From NCBI RefSeq assembly GCF_001685015.1, contig NZ_MAYT01000001.1:124001-188000 (forward strand): 64,000 bases of DNA, given 5' to 3'. A program made the position numbers and the translations under genes. Origin of the DNA: Pseudobacillus wudalianchiensis. GTDB taxonomy: Bacteria > Bacillota > Bacilli > Bacillales > Domibacillaceae. The notes beneath the pieces were generated by a model. The model did not search any database and was not told where the DNA came from. It was given only the letters and a program-made list of their open reading frames with translations. The first letter of the stretch is position 1; the number at the start of each line of letters is the position of its first letter. Positions 29,590-38,450 of the stretch are shown piece after piece.

Positions 29590-29722
29590 AAACCGCCGTA
29601 CGCACTAGCGCCAGCAGCTGGACAAAAGAAAGGAACGACGGCTAAAGGCGCAACATCGTGTCGCAACGCCCTCGCTAGCGCATCGTGTGCGTCGAAGCGG
29701 AAGACGCTCGATCAGTGCGAAA
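29590..29722. repeat. GC-rich imperfect palindromic intergenic element
   Basis: About 130 bases are much richer in G and C than their surroundings and encode nothing. ACGCAC (29600-29605) and CTAGCG (29605-29610) can pair with GTGCGT (29687-29692) and CGCTAG (29673-29678); GGCG (29647-29650) pairs with CGCC (29667-29670), and CGCAAC occurs twice. It looks like a dispersed REP/MITE-type element of the kind found between genes in Bacillaceae. Confidence 0.55.
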
Positions 29723-29763
29723 GAAAGTTGAACAAGCAGCCAATTTTTCTCCTATATAAAAGT

Positions 29764-29804
29764 AGAGCTGTCATGGAAAGAATCCAATGACAGCTCTTTT
29801 CTAT
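29764..29804. terminator. Terminator between ysdC and yueI (convergent)
   Basis: AGAGCTGTCAT (29764-29774) and ATGACAGCTCT (29787-29797) form a perfect 11-bp stem with T-rich tail; it can serve both converging genes. Confidence 0.85.
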
Positions 29805-29830
29805 TTTCAGAAAGAACATATCCATTCATC

Positions 29831-30268
29831 TTATCTTCGTTTTAGCCACTTGAAGAGAGAAGGCCATTTGCTTTTCTTTTTAGCTTGTTGCTTTTGCTGC
29901 GGCCTGGAAAGGAAAATGTCTTCCTTATCAATCGCATAATCATAAGCTAAAACGAGCCCGATATGGGTATCAGCGTTTTTGTTTATAACCACTGTATAGG
30001 GAAGGCCGTGTTTTTCAGCGGCCGTAATGTATTTTTTTAAATAGCTCATATTCAGTGTTCCATTTAAATACAATTTGGCGTTAGGGTGTTCCTTCATAAG
30101 GTTGATTAATTCCGGATAAGCCTCTTTTTCTCTCACTTGGGTCATGAGCAGTGCAGCTACAATTCTTTCTCTTAAAGTACCAAGAAACTTTCGCCGTTCT
30201 TCAGGATTTATTTCCTTTTTTCCGTAAATTCCTTCCTGCAAAATATCGTCTACATTCTTTTTGGACAT
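29831..30268 (-). CDS. yueI: YueI family protein (DUF1694)
   Basis: 145 residues, cytoplasmic, mixed alpha/beta, with IYGKKEINPEERRKFLGTLRERI near the N-terminus and a Lys/Arg-rich end. It matches the YueI/DUF1694 family of Firmicutes, whose function is unknown. Start ATG 30268 is about seven bases after GAGGAG on the minus strand; the frame can be extended to 30283 only by a TTG that overlaps the site. Confidence 0.8.
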   Translation of the reverse strand: MSKKNVDDILQEGIYGKKEINPEERRKFLGTLRERIVAALLMTQVREKEAYPELINLMKEHPNAKLYLNGTLNMSYLKKYITAAEKHGLPYTVVINKNADTHIGLVLAYDYAIDKEDIFLSRPQQKQQAKKKSKWPSLFKWLKRR

Positions 30269-30425
30269 GATTGAACTCCTCAAGTTTTGATAAAGAATAA
30301 TTTTGATTAATCATAGAATATGCTTTCATCGTTCGTTTGGAAAATCATTTGGATTATTTAGTTCAAGAATCCCTTTTAAAGAAGGAAGGAGTAGGATAAT
30401 TGCAATAAGCGGGTATAAAACCTAC

Positions 30426-30454
30426 TTGACATATAGGAATAATGAATATATTAT
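30426..30454 (+). promoter_or_regulatory. Candidate cysJI promoter
   Basis: TTGACA (30426-30431), 17 bases, TATTAT (30449-30454). It would give a leader of about 185 bases before cysJ. The rest of the 30269-30644 gap is AT-rich and holds no convincing gene; I see no SAM (S-box) riboswitch motif and no terminator. Confidence 0.6.
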
Positions 30455-30644
30455 AAAAATTAATCATTCAGACACTGATTTGGATTTTTCTAGTTAGTAC
30501 ATAGCCGCGTCAATAATGGGGGAGAAATCGTTTTTTTATTTACTTTCCTTTCCTTTACGCTCTTACTGATTGTGGCGAATACAATCATTTATTCTTCAAG
30601 GATGAATGATTGATCATCTATATTCCTTTGTGAGGTGGATATCA

Positions 30645-32465
30645 TTGCAACTTCAAGTAATGAACAGTCCTTTTAGTCAGGAGCAATCAGAGCTCCTTAA
30701 TCGTCTTTTGTCAACGCTGACAGAACCACAAAAAATGTGGTTGAGCGGATATCTTGCCGGATCAGCTGGTACTATCCTTCCGCAAGTGGCAGGGAGTGAA
30801 CTTGTCTCTCAACAAACGGGCTCGACCGTGTCTAAAGAAGTGACTGTTCTTTTTGGTTCTCAAACAGGCAACGCGCAGGGGCTTGCCGAGAAGGTGAAAG
30901 CAACATTACAAGAACGCGGTTTTCAAGCCACCCTTGCCCCGATGAATGAATTTAAAGCCAATAGCATTAAAAAGGTTCACAATCTTCTGATCTTAGTCAG
31001 TACTCATGGAGAAGGAGATCCGCCAGACAATGCTCTTTCTTTTTATGAGTTTCTTCATGGCAGACGGGCACCGCAATTGAAGGATTTGCGCTTCTCTGTT
31101 CTTTCTTTAGGAGATAGCTCATATGAATTTTTCTGTAAAACTGGAAAAGACTTTGACAAGCGACTGGAAGAGTTAGGCGCCCAACGTCTTTATCCGCGCT
31201 TTGATTGTGACCTTGATTATGACGAACCAGCTGCTGAATGGTTGGAAGGCGTCTTAAATAGCTTAAGTGAAGCAAAGGCTGAGGAAGCTTTTTCTCCGTT
31301 AGTGCCCGTTGGAGCAGGAGTGGCAGCAGAACAGTCTGTTTACTCACGAACAAATCCTTTTAAGGCAGAGATTCTTGAAAATATCAATTTAAATGGCCGT
31401 GGATCAAACAAAGAGACGAGACACCTTGAATTATCTCTTGAGGGATCAAACCTTGAATTTGAACCAGGAGACAGTCTAGGAATTTATCCGGAAAATGAGC
31501 CAGAGCTGGTCGATCTTATCATCCAAAAAATGAACTGGAACCCTGATGAGACAATCACGGTAAACAAGCAGGGGGAAACACGTTCACTGCGTGAGTCACT
31601 CATCTCTTATTATGAAGTGACAGTCTTAACAAAACCACTTCTTCAAAAAGCGGCAGAGCTCACTTCCGATGAGCAACTGCAACAACTAATATCGCCGGAA
31701 AAAGAGGAAGAATTACGTGCCTACATTGAAGGTCGTGATCTCCTTGATTTAGTTCAAGATTTTAATTTTGCGGAGGTGCCAGCCAGCACATTCGTTTCCA
31801 TTTTACGTAAAATGCCAGCTCGTCTTTATTCGATTTCCAGCAGCTTGAGAGCGAACCCGGATGAGGTGCATCTTACGATTGGAACAGTAAGATATGATGC
31901 TCACGGACGCAGCCGAAAAGGCGTATGCTCCATCCAGTGTGCTGAGCGGCTTCAGCCAGGGGATTATTTGCCGGTTTATATTCAACGCAACCAAAACTTT
32001 AAGCTTCCAGCTAATCCCGATACACCTATTATTATGATTGGGCCTGGCACAGGGGCAGCACCGTTCAGAGCATTTCTTCAAGAGCGGGAAGAATTGGCTG
32101 CTCAGGGGAAAACGTGGCTGTTCTTCGGTGATCAGCATTTTGTGACAGATTTCCTTTATCAAACAGAGTGGCAGCAATGGCTTAAAAAAGATGTGCTAAC
32201 AAGAATGGATGTTGCTTTTTCACGGGATACAGAAGAAAAAGTCTATGTTCAGCACCGGATGCTTGAAAATAGCAAAGATCTTTACCAATGGCTTGAAGAA
32301 GGAGCCGTTGTGTATATTTGCGGTGATGAAAAGAATATGGCGCATGACGTTCATGAAACACTAATTCGCATTATTGAACAAGAAGGCGGCGTAAGCCGGG
32401 AGCAGGCAGAGGCTTATCTTGCTGGTATGCAACAGCAAAAGAGATATCAGCGCGACGTATATTAA
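30645..32465 (+). CDS. cysJ: Sulfite reductase [NADPH] flavoprotein alpha subunit
   Basis: 606 residues. Flavodoxin (FMN) domain about 65-205 with GSQTGNAQGLAE and STHGEGDPPDNA; connecting plus FAD domain about 225-450 with RLYSISSS; NADPH domain about 455-606 with GPGTGAAPFRAF and ending DVY. It passes electrons from NADPH to CysI for sulfite reduction to sulfide. TTG 30645 gives the conserved MQLQVMNSPF start behind GAGGTGG. It lies 25 bases before cysI. Confidence 0.97.
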   Translation: MQLQVMNSPFSQEQSELLNRLLSTLTEPQKMWLSGYLAGSAGTILPQVAGSELVSQQTGSTVSKEVTVLFGSQTGNAQGLAEKVKATLQERGFQATLAPMNEFKANSIKKVHNLLILVSTHGEGDPPDNALSFYEFLHGRRAPQLKDLRFSVLSLGDSSYEFFCKTGKDFDKRLEELGAQRLYPRFDCDLDYDEPAAEWLEGVLNSLSEAKAEEAFSPLVPVGAGVAAEQSVYSRTNPFKAEILENINLNGRGSNKETRHLELSLEGSNLEFEPGDSLGIYPENEPELVDLIIQKMNWNPDETITVNKQGETRSLRESLISYYEVTVLTKPLLQKAAELTSDEQLQQLISPEKEEELRAYIEGRDLLDLVQDFNFAEVPASTFVSILRKMPARLYSISSSLRANPDEVHLTIGTVRYDAHGRSRKGVCSIQCAERLQPGDYLPVYIQRNQNFKLPANPDTPIIMIGPGTGAAPFRAFLQEREELAAQGKTWLFFGDQHFVTDFLYQTEWQQWLKKDVLTRMDVAFSRDTEEKVYVQHRMLENSKDLYQWLEEGAVVYICGDEKNMAHDVHETLIRIIEQEGGVSREQAEAYLAGMQQQKRYQRDVY

Positions 32466-32490
32466 GCCTTGAGTGAAAGGAGCTAAGACA

Positions 32491-34209
32491 ATGATCGAAG
32501 AGAAAGTACTAAAGGCGCCGGAAGGTCCTCCAAGCGACGTCGAACGGATCAAAGAAGAGAGCGACTACTTGCGTGGCACGCTTGTAGAAACGCTTGCTGA
32601 TCCGATTACGGCGGGAATTCCAGATGATGATAATCGTCTAATGAAATTTCATGGCAGCTATTTGCAAGATGATCGGGACTTAAGAAATGAACGGGAACGC
32701 CAGAAGCTTGAACCTGCCTATCAATTCATGGTGCGGGTACGTGCTCCAGGCGGCGTAGCAACATCAGAACAGTGGCTCGCCATGGATGACATTGCTAACA
32801 AGTACGGAAACGGAACGTTAAAGTTAACGACTCGTCAAGCATTCCAAATGCACGGTATTTTAAAATGGAACATGAAAAAAAGCATTCAGGAAATTAATGC
32901 TGTTTTAATGGATACATTGGCAGCTTGTGGAGACGTTAACCGAAATGTAATGTGCAATCCTAACCCGTATCAATCAGAGATCCATTCAGAAGTGTATGAG
33001 TGGTCTCGCAAATTGAGTGAGTATCTCTCACCGCGTACGAGAGCGTACCATGAAATTTGGCTAGATGAAGAAAAAGTGGCAGGCAGTCCAGAAGAAGAAG
33101 TCGAGCCGATGTACGGAGCACTTTACTTGCCACGGAAGTTCAAGATCGGCATCGCTGTCCCACCCTCTAATGATGTGGATGTTTTCTCGCAGGATTTAGG
33201 CTATATTGCCGTAATTGAAGACGGAAAGCTAGCTGGTTTCAACGTCGCGATTGGCGGCGGAATGGGCATGACCCATGGCGATAAAAAAACATATCCGCAG
33301 CTGGCAAGAGTTATTGGCTTCTGTACGCCGGATAAAATTCTTGATGTAGCAGAAAAAGTGATTACGATTCAACGGGATTACGGGGATCGTTCTGTTAGAA
33401 AGTATGCTCGCTTCAAGTATACGGTTGATCGATTGGGACTTGATTCTATTAAACAAGAGTTGCATAAGCGATTAGGCTGGGAGCTAGAAGAAGCACGCTC
33501 TTTCCACTTCGACCATAACGGCGATCGCTATGGATGGGTAGAAGGAAGCAATGGCAACTGGCATTTTACTTTATTCATTCAAAATGGCCGTGTGGCCGAT
33601 TTAGAAGGATACCCGCTGATGACTGGTTTAAGAGAAATTGCCAAAGTTCACACCGGTGATTTTCGACTCACACCTAACCAAAATCTCGTTATCGCTAATG
33701 TGACAAATGAGAAGAAAAATCAAATTGTTGAACTCATTCAGCAATACGGACTTACAGACGGCAAGCATTATTCAGCGCTGCGCAGAAATTCAATGGCTTG
33801 TGTTGCACTTCCAACATGCGGACTCGCAATGGCAGAAGCAGAACGTTATCTTCCTGATTTGCTTGGGAAAATTGAAGACATTGTAGAAGAGGCCGGTTTG
33901 CACGAAGAGGAAATTACGATTCGCATGACGGGCTGTCCGAATGGTTGTGCTCGTCCGGCATTAGCGGAAATTGCTTTTATTGGAAAATCTCCTGGAAAAT
34001 ACAACATGTATTTAGGAGCTGGGTTTTCTGGTCATCGTTTGAGCAAGCTCTATAAAGAAAATGTGGGAGAAGAAGAAATTTTAGCATCCCTTCGTCCGAT
34101 TCTTTCCCAGTATGCCAAAGAGCGGGAAGAAGGCGAACATTTCGGTGATTATGTCATTCGGGCTGGTATCGTGAAGGAAGTTCATTCTGGAACAGACTTC
34201 CACAGTTAA
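32491..34209 (+). CDS. cysI: Sulfite reductase [NADPH] hemoprotein beta subunit
   Basis: 572 residues, one more than B. subtilis CysI. Two nitrite/sulfite reductase half-domains; the siroheme-4Fe4S ligands are the cysteines of [10 protein letters not shown] and [10 protein letters not shown]. It reduces sulfite to sulfide with six electrons from CysJ, feeding cysteine synthesis. ATG 32491 is eight bases after AAAGGAG; a GTG at 32473 would overlap the site. A terminator follows, so cysJI form a two-gene operon. Confidence 0.97.
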   Translation: MIEEKVLKAPEGPPSDVERIKEESDYLRGTLVETLADPITAGIPDDDNRLMKFHGSYLQDDRDLRNERERQKLEPAYQFMVRVRAPGGVATSEQWLAMDDIANKYGNGTLKLTTRQAFQMHGILKWNMKKSIQEINAVLMDTLAACGDVNRNVMCNPNPYQSEIHSEVYEWSRKLSEYLSPRTRAYHEIWLDEEKVAGSPEEEVEPMYGALYLPRKFKIGIAVPPSNDVDVFSQDLGYIAVIEDGKLAGFNVAIGGGMGMTHGDKKTYPQLARVIGFCTPDKILDVAEKVITIQRDYGDRSVRKYARFKYTVDRLGLDSIKQELHKRLGWELEEARSFHFDHNGDRYGWVEGSNGNWHFTLFIQNGRVADLEGYPLMTGLREIAKVHTGDFRLTPNQNLVIANVTNEKKNQIVELIQQYGLTDGKHYSALRRNSMACVALPTCGLAMAEAERYLPDLLGKIEDIVEEAGLHEEEITIRMTGCPNGCARPALAEIAFIGKSPGKYNMYLGAGFSGHRLSKLYKENVGEEEILASLRPILSQYAKEREEGEHFGDYVIRAGIVKEVHSGTDFHS

Positions 34210-34251
34210 TAGGAGAGCGGTTAACAAATAAAGGGGTTTATCTTATTTTCA

Positions 34252-34290
34252 TAAAAAGCAGGGGCTATCTAGGCTCCTGCTTTTTTGCAT
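34252..34290 (+). terminator. Rho-independent terminator after cysI
   Basis: AAAAGCAGGGGC (34254-34265)/GCTCCTGCTTTT (34273-34284), one G-U pair, then T run. Confidence 0.88.
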
Positions 34291-34340
34291 CGTACCCATT
34301 AGATCGAATAATTGGTACAATGGAGTAAAAAGGAGACAAT

Positions 34341-34658
34341 ATGCAAGTACATAGTTTATCGTCTGTTATTTTTTCTTTTATCGGAGTGATGTTTGTCGGA
34401 CTTTCTTTTGTCTTGAGTAACTTTGTGGAGTATCTGTTAGCAGTAGGGTTCATTTTTTTGCTTATCGGAGCTTATGTAAGCTTTAGAGCCATTGTTTACA
34501 GAGAAGCAGGCAAGATGAAATTCATTGGTCTTGTTGTGTTTTTTTCGGTTCTTCTAGTTATTGTACTTGTTGTGCCTTTTCATATTGTCCGTCTGTTCAC
34601 ATGGGTGAAAAACTGGTCGATTATAGAAGAGCTGCTTTTAAGAATGCGGCAATCTTAA
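34341..34658 (+). CDS. Small membrane protein, unknown function
   Basis: 105 residues with three hydrophobic helices (about 7-27, 30-50, 60-82) and a short amphipathic C-terminal tail. AAAAGGAG lies just before the ATG. It precedes the GNAT gene by 18 bases, so the two may be co-expressed. I do not recognise a family. Confidence 0.7.
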   Translation: MQVHSLSSVIFSFIGVMFVGLSFVLSNFVEYLLAVGFIFLLIGAYVSFRAIVYREAGKMKFIGLVVFFSVLLVIVLVVPFHIVRLFTWVKNWSIIEELLLRMRQS

Positions 34659-34676
34659 GAAAGAGAGTGGAACAGA

Positions 34677-35120
34677 ATGAGTAAGGCAAAGAATACGAGT
34701 ATTCGAGAGTTAAAGAGCCAAAAAGACATTTTTGAGGCTTTTTCGGTTATAAAACAGCTGCGCACCCACTTGAATGAAGAAACATATCTTGCGCTCGTTT
34801 CTGAAGCGCAAGAGAAAGATCATTATAAATTATTTGCTTTATATGAGGAAGGAAAAATAGTAGCAGCAGTTGGTTTTAAGCCAATGGTCACGTTGTATTA
34901 TGGCAGGTTTGTATGGGTATGCGATTTAGTCACAGACGCTTCTAGACGTTCCAATGGATATGGAAAAAGGCTGCTTACATTTGTCCATGAATGGGCAAAG
35001 AAGAATAACTATGAAAGTGTTGCTCTATCATCAGGGCTGCAAAGAGAAGAGGCACATCGATTTTATGAAGAAAAGATGGGCTATGATAAAGTCAGCTACG
35101 TATTTAAGACCGTACTATAA
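34677..35120 (+). CDS. GNAT family N-acetyltransferase
   Basis: 147 residues with the GNAT core: the acetyl-CoA pyrophosphate loop appears as [14 protein letters not shown] (V-x-x-x-x-R/Q-x-x-G-x-G/A pattern) around residues 91-104, followed by the beta-alpha-beta end with [27 protein letters not shown]. The substrate cannot be told from sequence; the closing AHRFYEKxGY motif is common among small-molecule and peptide acetyltransferases. Confidence 0.85.
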   Translation: MSKAKNTSIRELKSQKDIFEAFSVIKQLRTHLNEETYLALVSEAQEKDHYKLFALYEEGKIVAAVGFKPMVTLYYGRFVWVCDLVTDASRRSNGYGKRLLTFVHEWAKKNNYESVALSSGLQREEAHRFYEEKMGYDKVSYVFKTVL

Positions 35121-35176
35121 GCAAATGCCAAAAAACGAGAGGCTGCCTGAATGACAAGACGCAAAGGAGGGACAGA

Positions 35177-35686
35177 ATGAGCGTTGACAATGGGTCAGCA
35201 ATAAAGGAATCAAAGACAACCTTTGAAAAAGTATCCACTGTTGTTTCGCTGCTTTTGATTATAGCAAATGTCATCTATTTATTTGGGCAATGGCAAACAC
35301 TGCCTGATCAAGTACCGATTCATTTTAATGCTAAAGGAGAAGCGGATGGATGGGGAAATAAGAGGATGGTATGGTTTCTCCCTGCGATTACGCTGATACT
35401 ATGGGGAGGCATGACCATTTTAGAGAGAATGCCGCATGTCTACAATATTCCTAACTTAACAGAAGAAAACAAGGATCAGCAATTTATGAATACAAGATTA
35501 ATGCTGAATATAGTGAAAGTTGAGATCATCACATTTCTCGTCTACACGAGTTGGCAAAGCGTACAATGGTCGCATGGGAAAGAAGCCGGTCTAGGCTATT
35601 TTGAGCTCCCTATTTTTCTAATCATCATGCTTGGAACGATCGGTGTCTTTCTTTATCAAAATAACAAAATAAGTAAAAATAAATAA
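35177..35686 (+). CDS. DUF1648-containing membrane protein
   Basis: 169 residues with four membrane helices. After the first helix comes LPDQVPIHFNAKGEADGWGNKR, the DUF1648 signature (P-x-H-F/W-N-x-x-G-x-x-D). The domain also occurs at the N-terminus of SdpI-type immunity proteins, but the SdpI domain itself is missing, so immunity is not implied. CAAAGGAGGG precedes the ATG. It lies directly upstream of the two-component genes but with its own spacing and the TTTTCA repeat between them. Confidence 0.8.
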   Translation: MSVDNGSAIKESKTTFEKVSTVVSLLLIIANVIYLFGQWQTLPDQVPIHFNAKGEADGWGNKRMVWFLPAITLILWGGMTILERMPHVYNIPNLTEENKDQQFMNTRLMLNIVKVEIITFLVYTSWQSVQWSHGKEAGLGYFELPIFLIIMLGTIGVFLYQNNKISKNK

Positions 35687-35701
35687 GAAACCTGCCGTGC
35701 G

Positions 35702-35720
35702 TTTTCACTCTTTTTTCATT
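35702..35720 (+). promoter_or_regulatory. TTTTCA-N5-TTTTCA direct repeat upstream of the response regulator
   Basis: TTTTCA occurs at 35702-35707 and again at 35713-35718, an 11-base period. The same repeat precedes htrA and the secreted repeat protein. A weak -10-like TAAAAA lies 16 bases downstream (35735-35740). The pattern fits an OmpR-type activator binding one face of the helix at -35. Confidence 0.65.
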
Positions 35721-35763
35721 AAAAGAGAGTACAGTAAAAAGATAAAAGAAAGGAGGAGCCGAT

Positions 35764-36438
35764 ATGAACATTCTCTTAGCAGAAGACGACGAGCAGCTCG
35801 GTGAGTTAACGGCTTACATGCTGAAGAAAAAAGGCGGATATCGTGTAGAATGGGTGAAGACCGGCGAGGATGCCTATGATTATGCAGCTTCTTCTCATTA
35901 TGATGTGCTCGTACTAGATTGGATGATGCCAAATGGAAGCGGGATTGGGGTATGTCGCCGCTTACGGAAAGAAGGTTATTCGAGGGCTATTCTCATGCTG
36001 ACGGCTAAGGACACGGTGGAAGACCGAATTGAAGGACTTGATTCGGGTGCGGATGATTACCTTATTAAGCCCTTTGAAATCGATGAACTGCTAGCACGGC
36101 TGCGGGCGTTGTCTCGACGGAATTATGCGCCTATTGTAGAAGAGACGATAACAGTTCAAGGCATCCTCCTCAATCGAACGAGCCAAATGATTGAATATGA
36201 CGGCAAAAAAATCCAGCTTAGTCCGCGGGAATTTCAATTGCTCGATTTGCTTGCACAAAACCAAGGACAAGTGTTGCCGCGTGAAGTCATTTTAGACCGG
36301 ATATGGGGATATGATGCAGACGTGTCTACAAAGACCATTGATGCGACGGTAAAGCTGCTGCGAAAAAAGCTCGATATGTTTGGAAAGCAAGACGTCCTCC
36401 ATAGCATCAGAGGGGTTGGCTATAAAATTGAAAAATAA
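35764..36438 (+). CDS. OmpR-family response regulator (envelope-stress type)
   Basis: 224 residues. Receiver 1-118 with acidic E7-D8-D9, phospho-acceptor D52 and Lys of IKPF; winged helix about 128-222 with LSPREFQLLDLLAQNQGQVLPREVILDRIWGYD and the closing RGVGYKIEK. The kinase gene overlaps it by 11 bases. An upstream TTTTCA repeat suggests autoregulation. The same repeat at htrA points to a CiaR- or CssR-like role in the response to misfolded exported proteins. Orthology to CssR is not clear, so I give no symbol. Confidence 0.9.
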   Translation: MNILLAEDDEQLGELTAYMLKKKGGYRVEWVKTGEDAYDYAASSHYDVLVLDWMMPNGSGIGVCRRLRKEGYSRAILMLTAKDTVEDRIEGLDSGADDYLIKPFEIDELLARLRALSRRNYAPIVEETITVQGILLNRTSQMIEYDGKKIQLSPREFQLLDLLAQNQGQVLPREVILDRIWGYDADVSTKTIDATVKLLRKKLDMFGKQDVLHSIRGVGYKIEK

Positions 36439-37819
36439 GTGGTCATTACGAAGAAAGAACATACAGTCAGACATCTTTGAGAATACACAATCCCGGCTCA
36501 CTTTCTTTTACAGTGGTTTGATGATGCTGTTTCTTGCCCTATTTGTGATGATCGTTTATTTCTTAGTCTATGTGGTTGTGATGGAAGATCAAAAAAGTGA
36601 GCTCGGAGAATTAACGCATCGCGAATCAAGAATTATATTGGATTATTTAGCAGAGAACACATTGAAAGAATTGCAGGGACTGGAGAGTCAGCAAATTGTC
36701 TTAGCAGGTGTGGATCAGTTTTTTTATTACGTGGTGGATAGAGAGGGCAATCTTGTAATGGGACAGGAAATGCTTCCTCAAATGCGTATGGACCTGTTGC
36801 AGCTGTTACAAGGATGGATACCAAGAAAAAATGAGGTCCGAGAAGAAACATTGCAAATTACGGTTCCGAAAAAAGAGGAAATAGGCCATGGCCCCCGCCG
36901 AATCGGCGATGATGCAAAAGTGAAGTTAATGATTGACGGCCGCCCGCTTTTTTATAATGACCAGTTTATTGGCATGTTATATATCGGGAAGGATATCACA
37001 TTTGTTCATCAACTATTTAAATGGCTTCTTATTGTATTAGTGATATTGGCTATTCTGTTTTTTGGAGTAGCTCTATTTATGAGCCGTTACATGTCAAAGA
37101 AAGCGATGATCCCTATTTCCCAGGCATTTGCCCGCCAGCGAGAATTCGTTGGCGATGCCTCGCATGAGCTGCGTACACCGCTAAGCATTATGCTGTCTTC
37201 TATTAATGCGATCGAAATGACTGATTCAATGGAGGAAGATCCATTTGTCCGCAAATTGCTTCTTAATATGAAGACTGAGGTTAAGCGAATGACGAAATTA
37301 GTGAGTGATCTGCTCGTTCTAGCCCGAAGTGACTCGGGCATTATTGAACATCAGCTTAAGCCGTTTGATTTTCGTCCAGCTGCCGAAAAAGTGGTAGAGT
37401 CTGTTTATCCACTGGCTCAAGAGAAAAAAATTAGTCTCGATTTTGACACACCTTCAGCCGTACCGGTAAGCGGTGACCCGGAGCGGCTCACCCAGCTTCT
37501 TTATATTTTGTTGGATAACGCCATTAAGTACACACCGGACGAAGGAAAGGTTAATCTTTCTTTAACGATGGATAAGAGAGAATTGTCCATAACGGTACAA
37601 GACACAGGCATTGGTATCGAACCAGAGGATTGTACCCGGATCTTTGACCGCTTCTATCGTTCAGATAAATCACGATCAAGAGCAATGGGAGGCCACGGTC
37701 TCGGTCTTTCGATTGCTAAATGGATTGTTACAATTCACGGCGGCACCATTGGAGTAGACAGCAAACTAAGGAAAGGAAGTACATTTATCGTCCGTCTGCC
37801 GATCATACAGGAAGGATAG
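36428..37819 (+). CDS. Sensor histidine kinase (CiaH-like)
   Basis: 463 residues. Helices about 31-52 and 197-218 enclose an extracytoplasmic sensor of about 145 residues. There is no HAMP domain: RYMSKKAMIPISQAFARQREF joins the membrane directly to the dimerisation helix, with H246 in VGDASHELRTPLS, as in streptococcal CiaH. The ATPase domain has DNAIKYTP, DTGIGIE and GGHGLGLSIAKW. Start TTG 36428 is 12 bases after AGGGG; a longer frame would run into the regulator gene. Confidence 0.9.
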   Translation: MKNKWSLRRKNIQSDIFENTQSRLTFFYSGLMMLFLALFVMIVYFLVYVVVMEDQKSELGELTHRESRIILDYLAENTLKELQGLESQQIVLAGVDQFFYYVVDREGNLVMGQEMLPQMRMDLLQLLQGWIPRKNEVREETLQITVPKKEEIGHGPRRIGDDAKVKLMIDGRPLFYNDQFIGMLYIGKDITFVHQLFKWLLIVLVILAILFFGVALFMSRYMSKKAMIPISQAFARQREFVGDASHELRTPLSIMLSSINAIEMTDSMEEDPFVRKLLLNMKTEVKRMTKLVSDLLVLARSDSGIIEHQLKPFDFRPAAEKVVESVYPLAQEKKISLDFDTPSAVPVSGDPERLTQLLYILLDNAIKYTPDEGKVNLSLTMDKRELSITVQDTGIGIEPEDCTRIFDRFYRSDKSRSRAMGGHGLGLSIAKWIVTIHGGTIGVDSKLRKGSTFIVRLPIIQEG

Positions 37820-37848
37820 ATGTTAGCAAAATAGAAGTATGTTATATC

Positions 37849-37894
37849 GAAAAGGACGGTTTTGAGCCCAGCGATCAAAACCGTCTTTGTTTGT
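37849..37894 (+). terminator. Rho-independent terminator after the two-component genes
   Basis: A near-perfect 14-bp stem around ACGGTTTTGA/TCAAAACCGT (about 37855-37884), then a T-rich tail. Confidence 0.85.
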
Positions 37895-38040
37895 CTATCA
37901 TCTCTAACCTTCTCTTTATTCGGTTCGCTTCTTGAAAAATTTGGTATTTATCCATCATTATCCATTCTGTTCGTGTTATGATTAATAAAATAGAGGGATT
38001 TATAACAGTCCCATTTCATCAACTGAATAGGGGGTTCTTT

Positions 38041-38253
38041 ATGTTCAACGGCACATTGTTTGCATCGGACGGAGCATTTATCTTTTTCACTTTTTTACCT
38101 ATTGTAATTTATCTGGTCCTTACGGGAGTGGGCATTTATTTCGTTATAAAAGTGATTACATTCATGAATGAGAAAATAAAATTAGATCGCGAGAGAAATG
38201 AGAGGATTAGTGAGCTAATAAAGACAACTAGTCTGTCTAAGAAAATTGAATAG
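38041..38253 (+). CDS. Small single-span membrane protein, unknown function
   Basis: 70 residues: one long hydrophobic helix (about 13-37), then a charged, Lys/Glu/Arg-rich helical tail. AGGGGG is seven bases before ATG 38041; an earlier ATG at 37978 has no ribosome site. Bounded by terminators on both sides, so it is a single-gene unit inside the stress cluster. Small membrane proteins like this can modulate kinases, but nothing here proves it. Confidence 0.65.
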   Translation: MFNGTLFASDGAFIFFTFLPIVIYLVLTGVGIYFVIKVITFMNEKIKLDRERNERISELIKTTSLSKKIE

Positions 38254-38270
38254 CTAATCAGTGTAAAAGT

Positions 38271-38308
38271 TAAAAACCGCATCGTGAAGCCATGATGCGG
38301 TTTTTAAC
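38271..38308 (+). terminator. Rho-independent terminator before htrA
   Basis: A perfect 13-bp stem, TAAAAACCGCATC (38271-38283)/GATGCGGTTTTTA (38294-38306). Confidence 0.88.
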
Positions 38309-38373
38309 ATTCTTTCCTAATTTTCTCCTTCTTTGATTTATTACCCTTATTAATCGATTTATTTTTTTATCCA

Positions 38374-38391
38374 TTTTCACCGTCTTTTCAC
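38374..38391 (+). promoter_or_regulatory. TTTTCA-N5-TTTTCA direct repeat upstream of htrA
   Basis: TTTTCACCGTCTTTTCAC (38374-38391) is identical, base for base, to the copy at 39694-39711. It ends 59 bases before the htrA start. Confidence 0.75.
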
Positions 38392-38450
38392 TAACGTTTT
38401 ATAAAATTTGTATCAGATAAAGAATCTATAGTGAAAAGGAGACTGCCAAT

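Noticed and set aside
30303-30497. 64-codon frame between yueI and cysJ
   Set aside because: It has no ribosome site and a composition like random AT-rich DNA, and the candidate cysJ promoter lies inside it.
35177-35686. SdpI-type immunity protein
   Set aside because: Only the DUF1648 domain is present; the SdpI domain and any toxin gene are missing.
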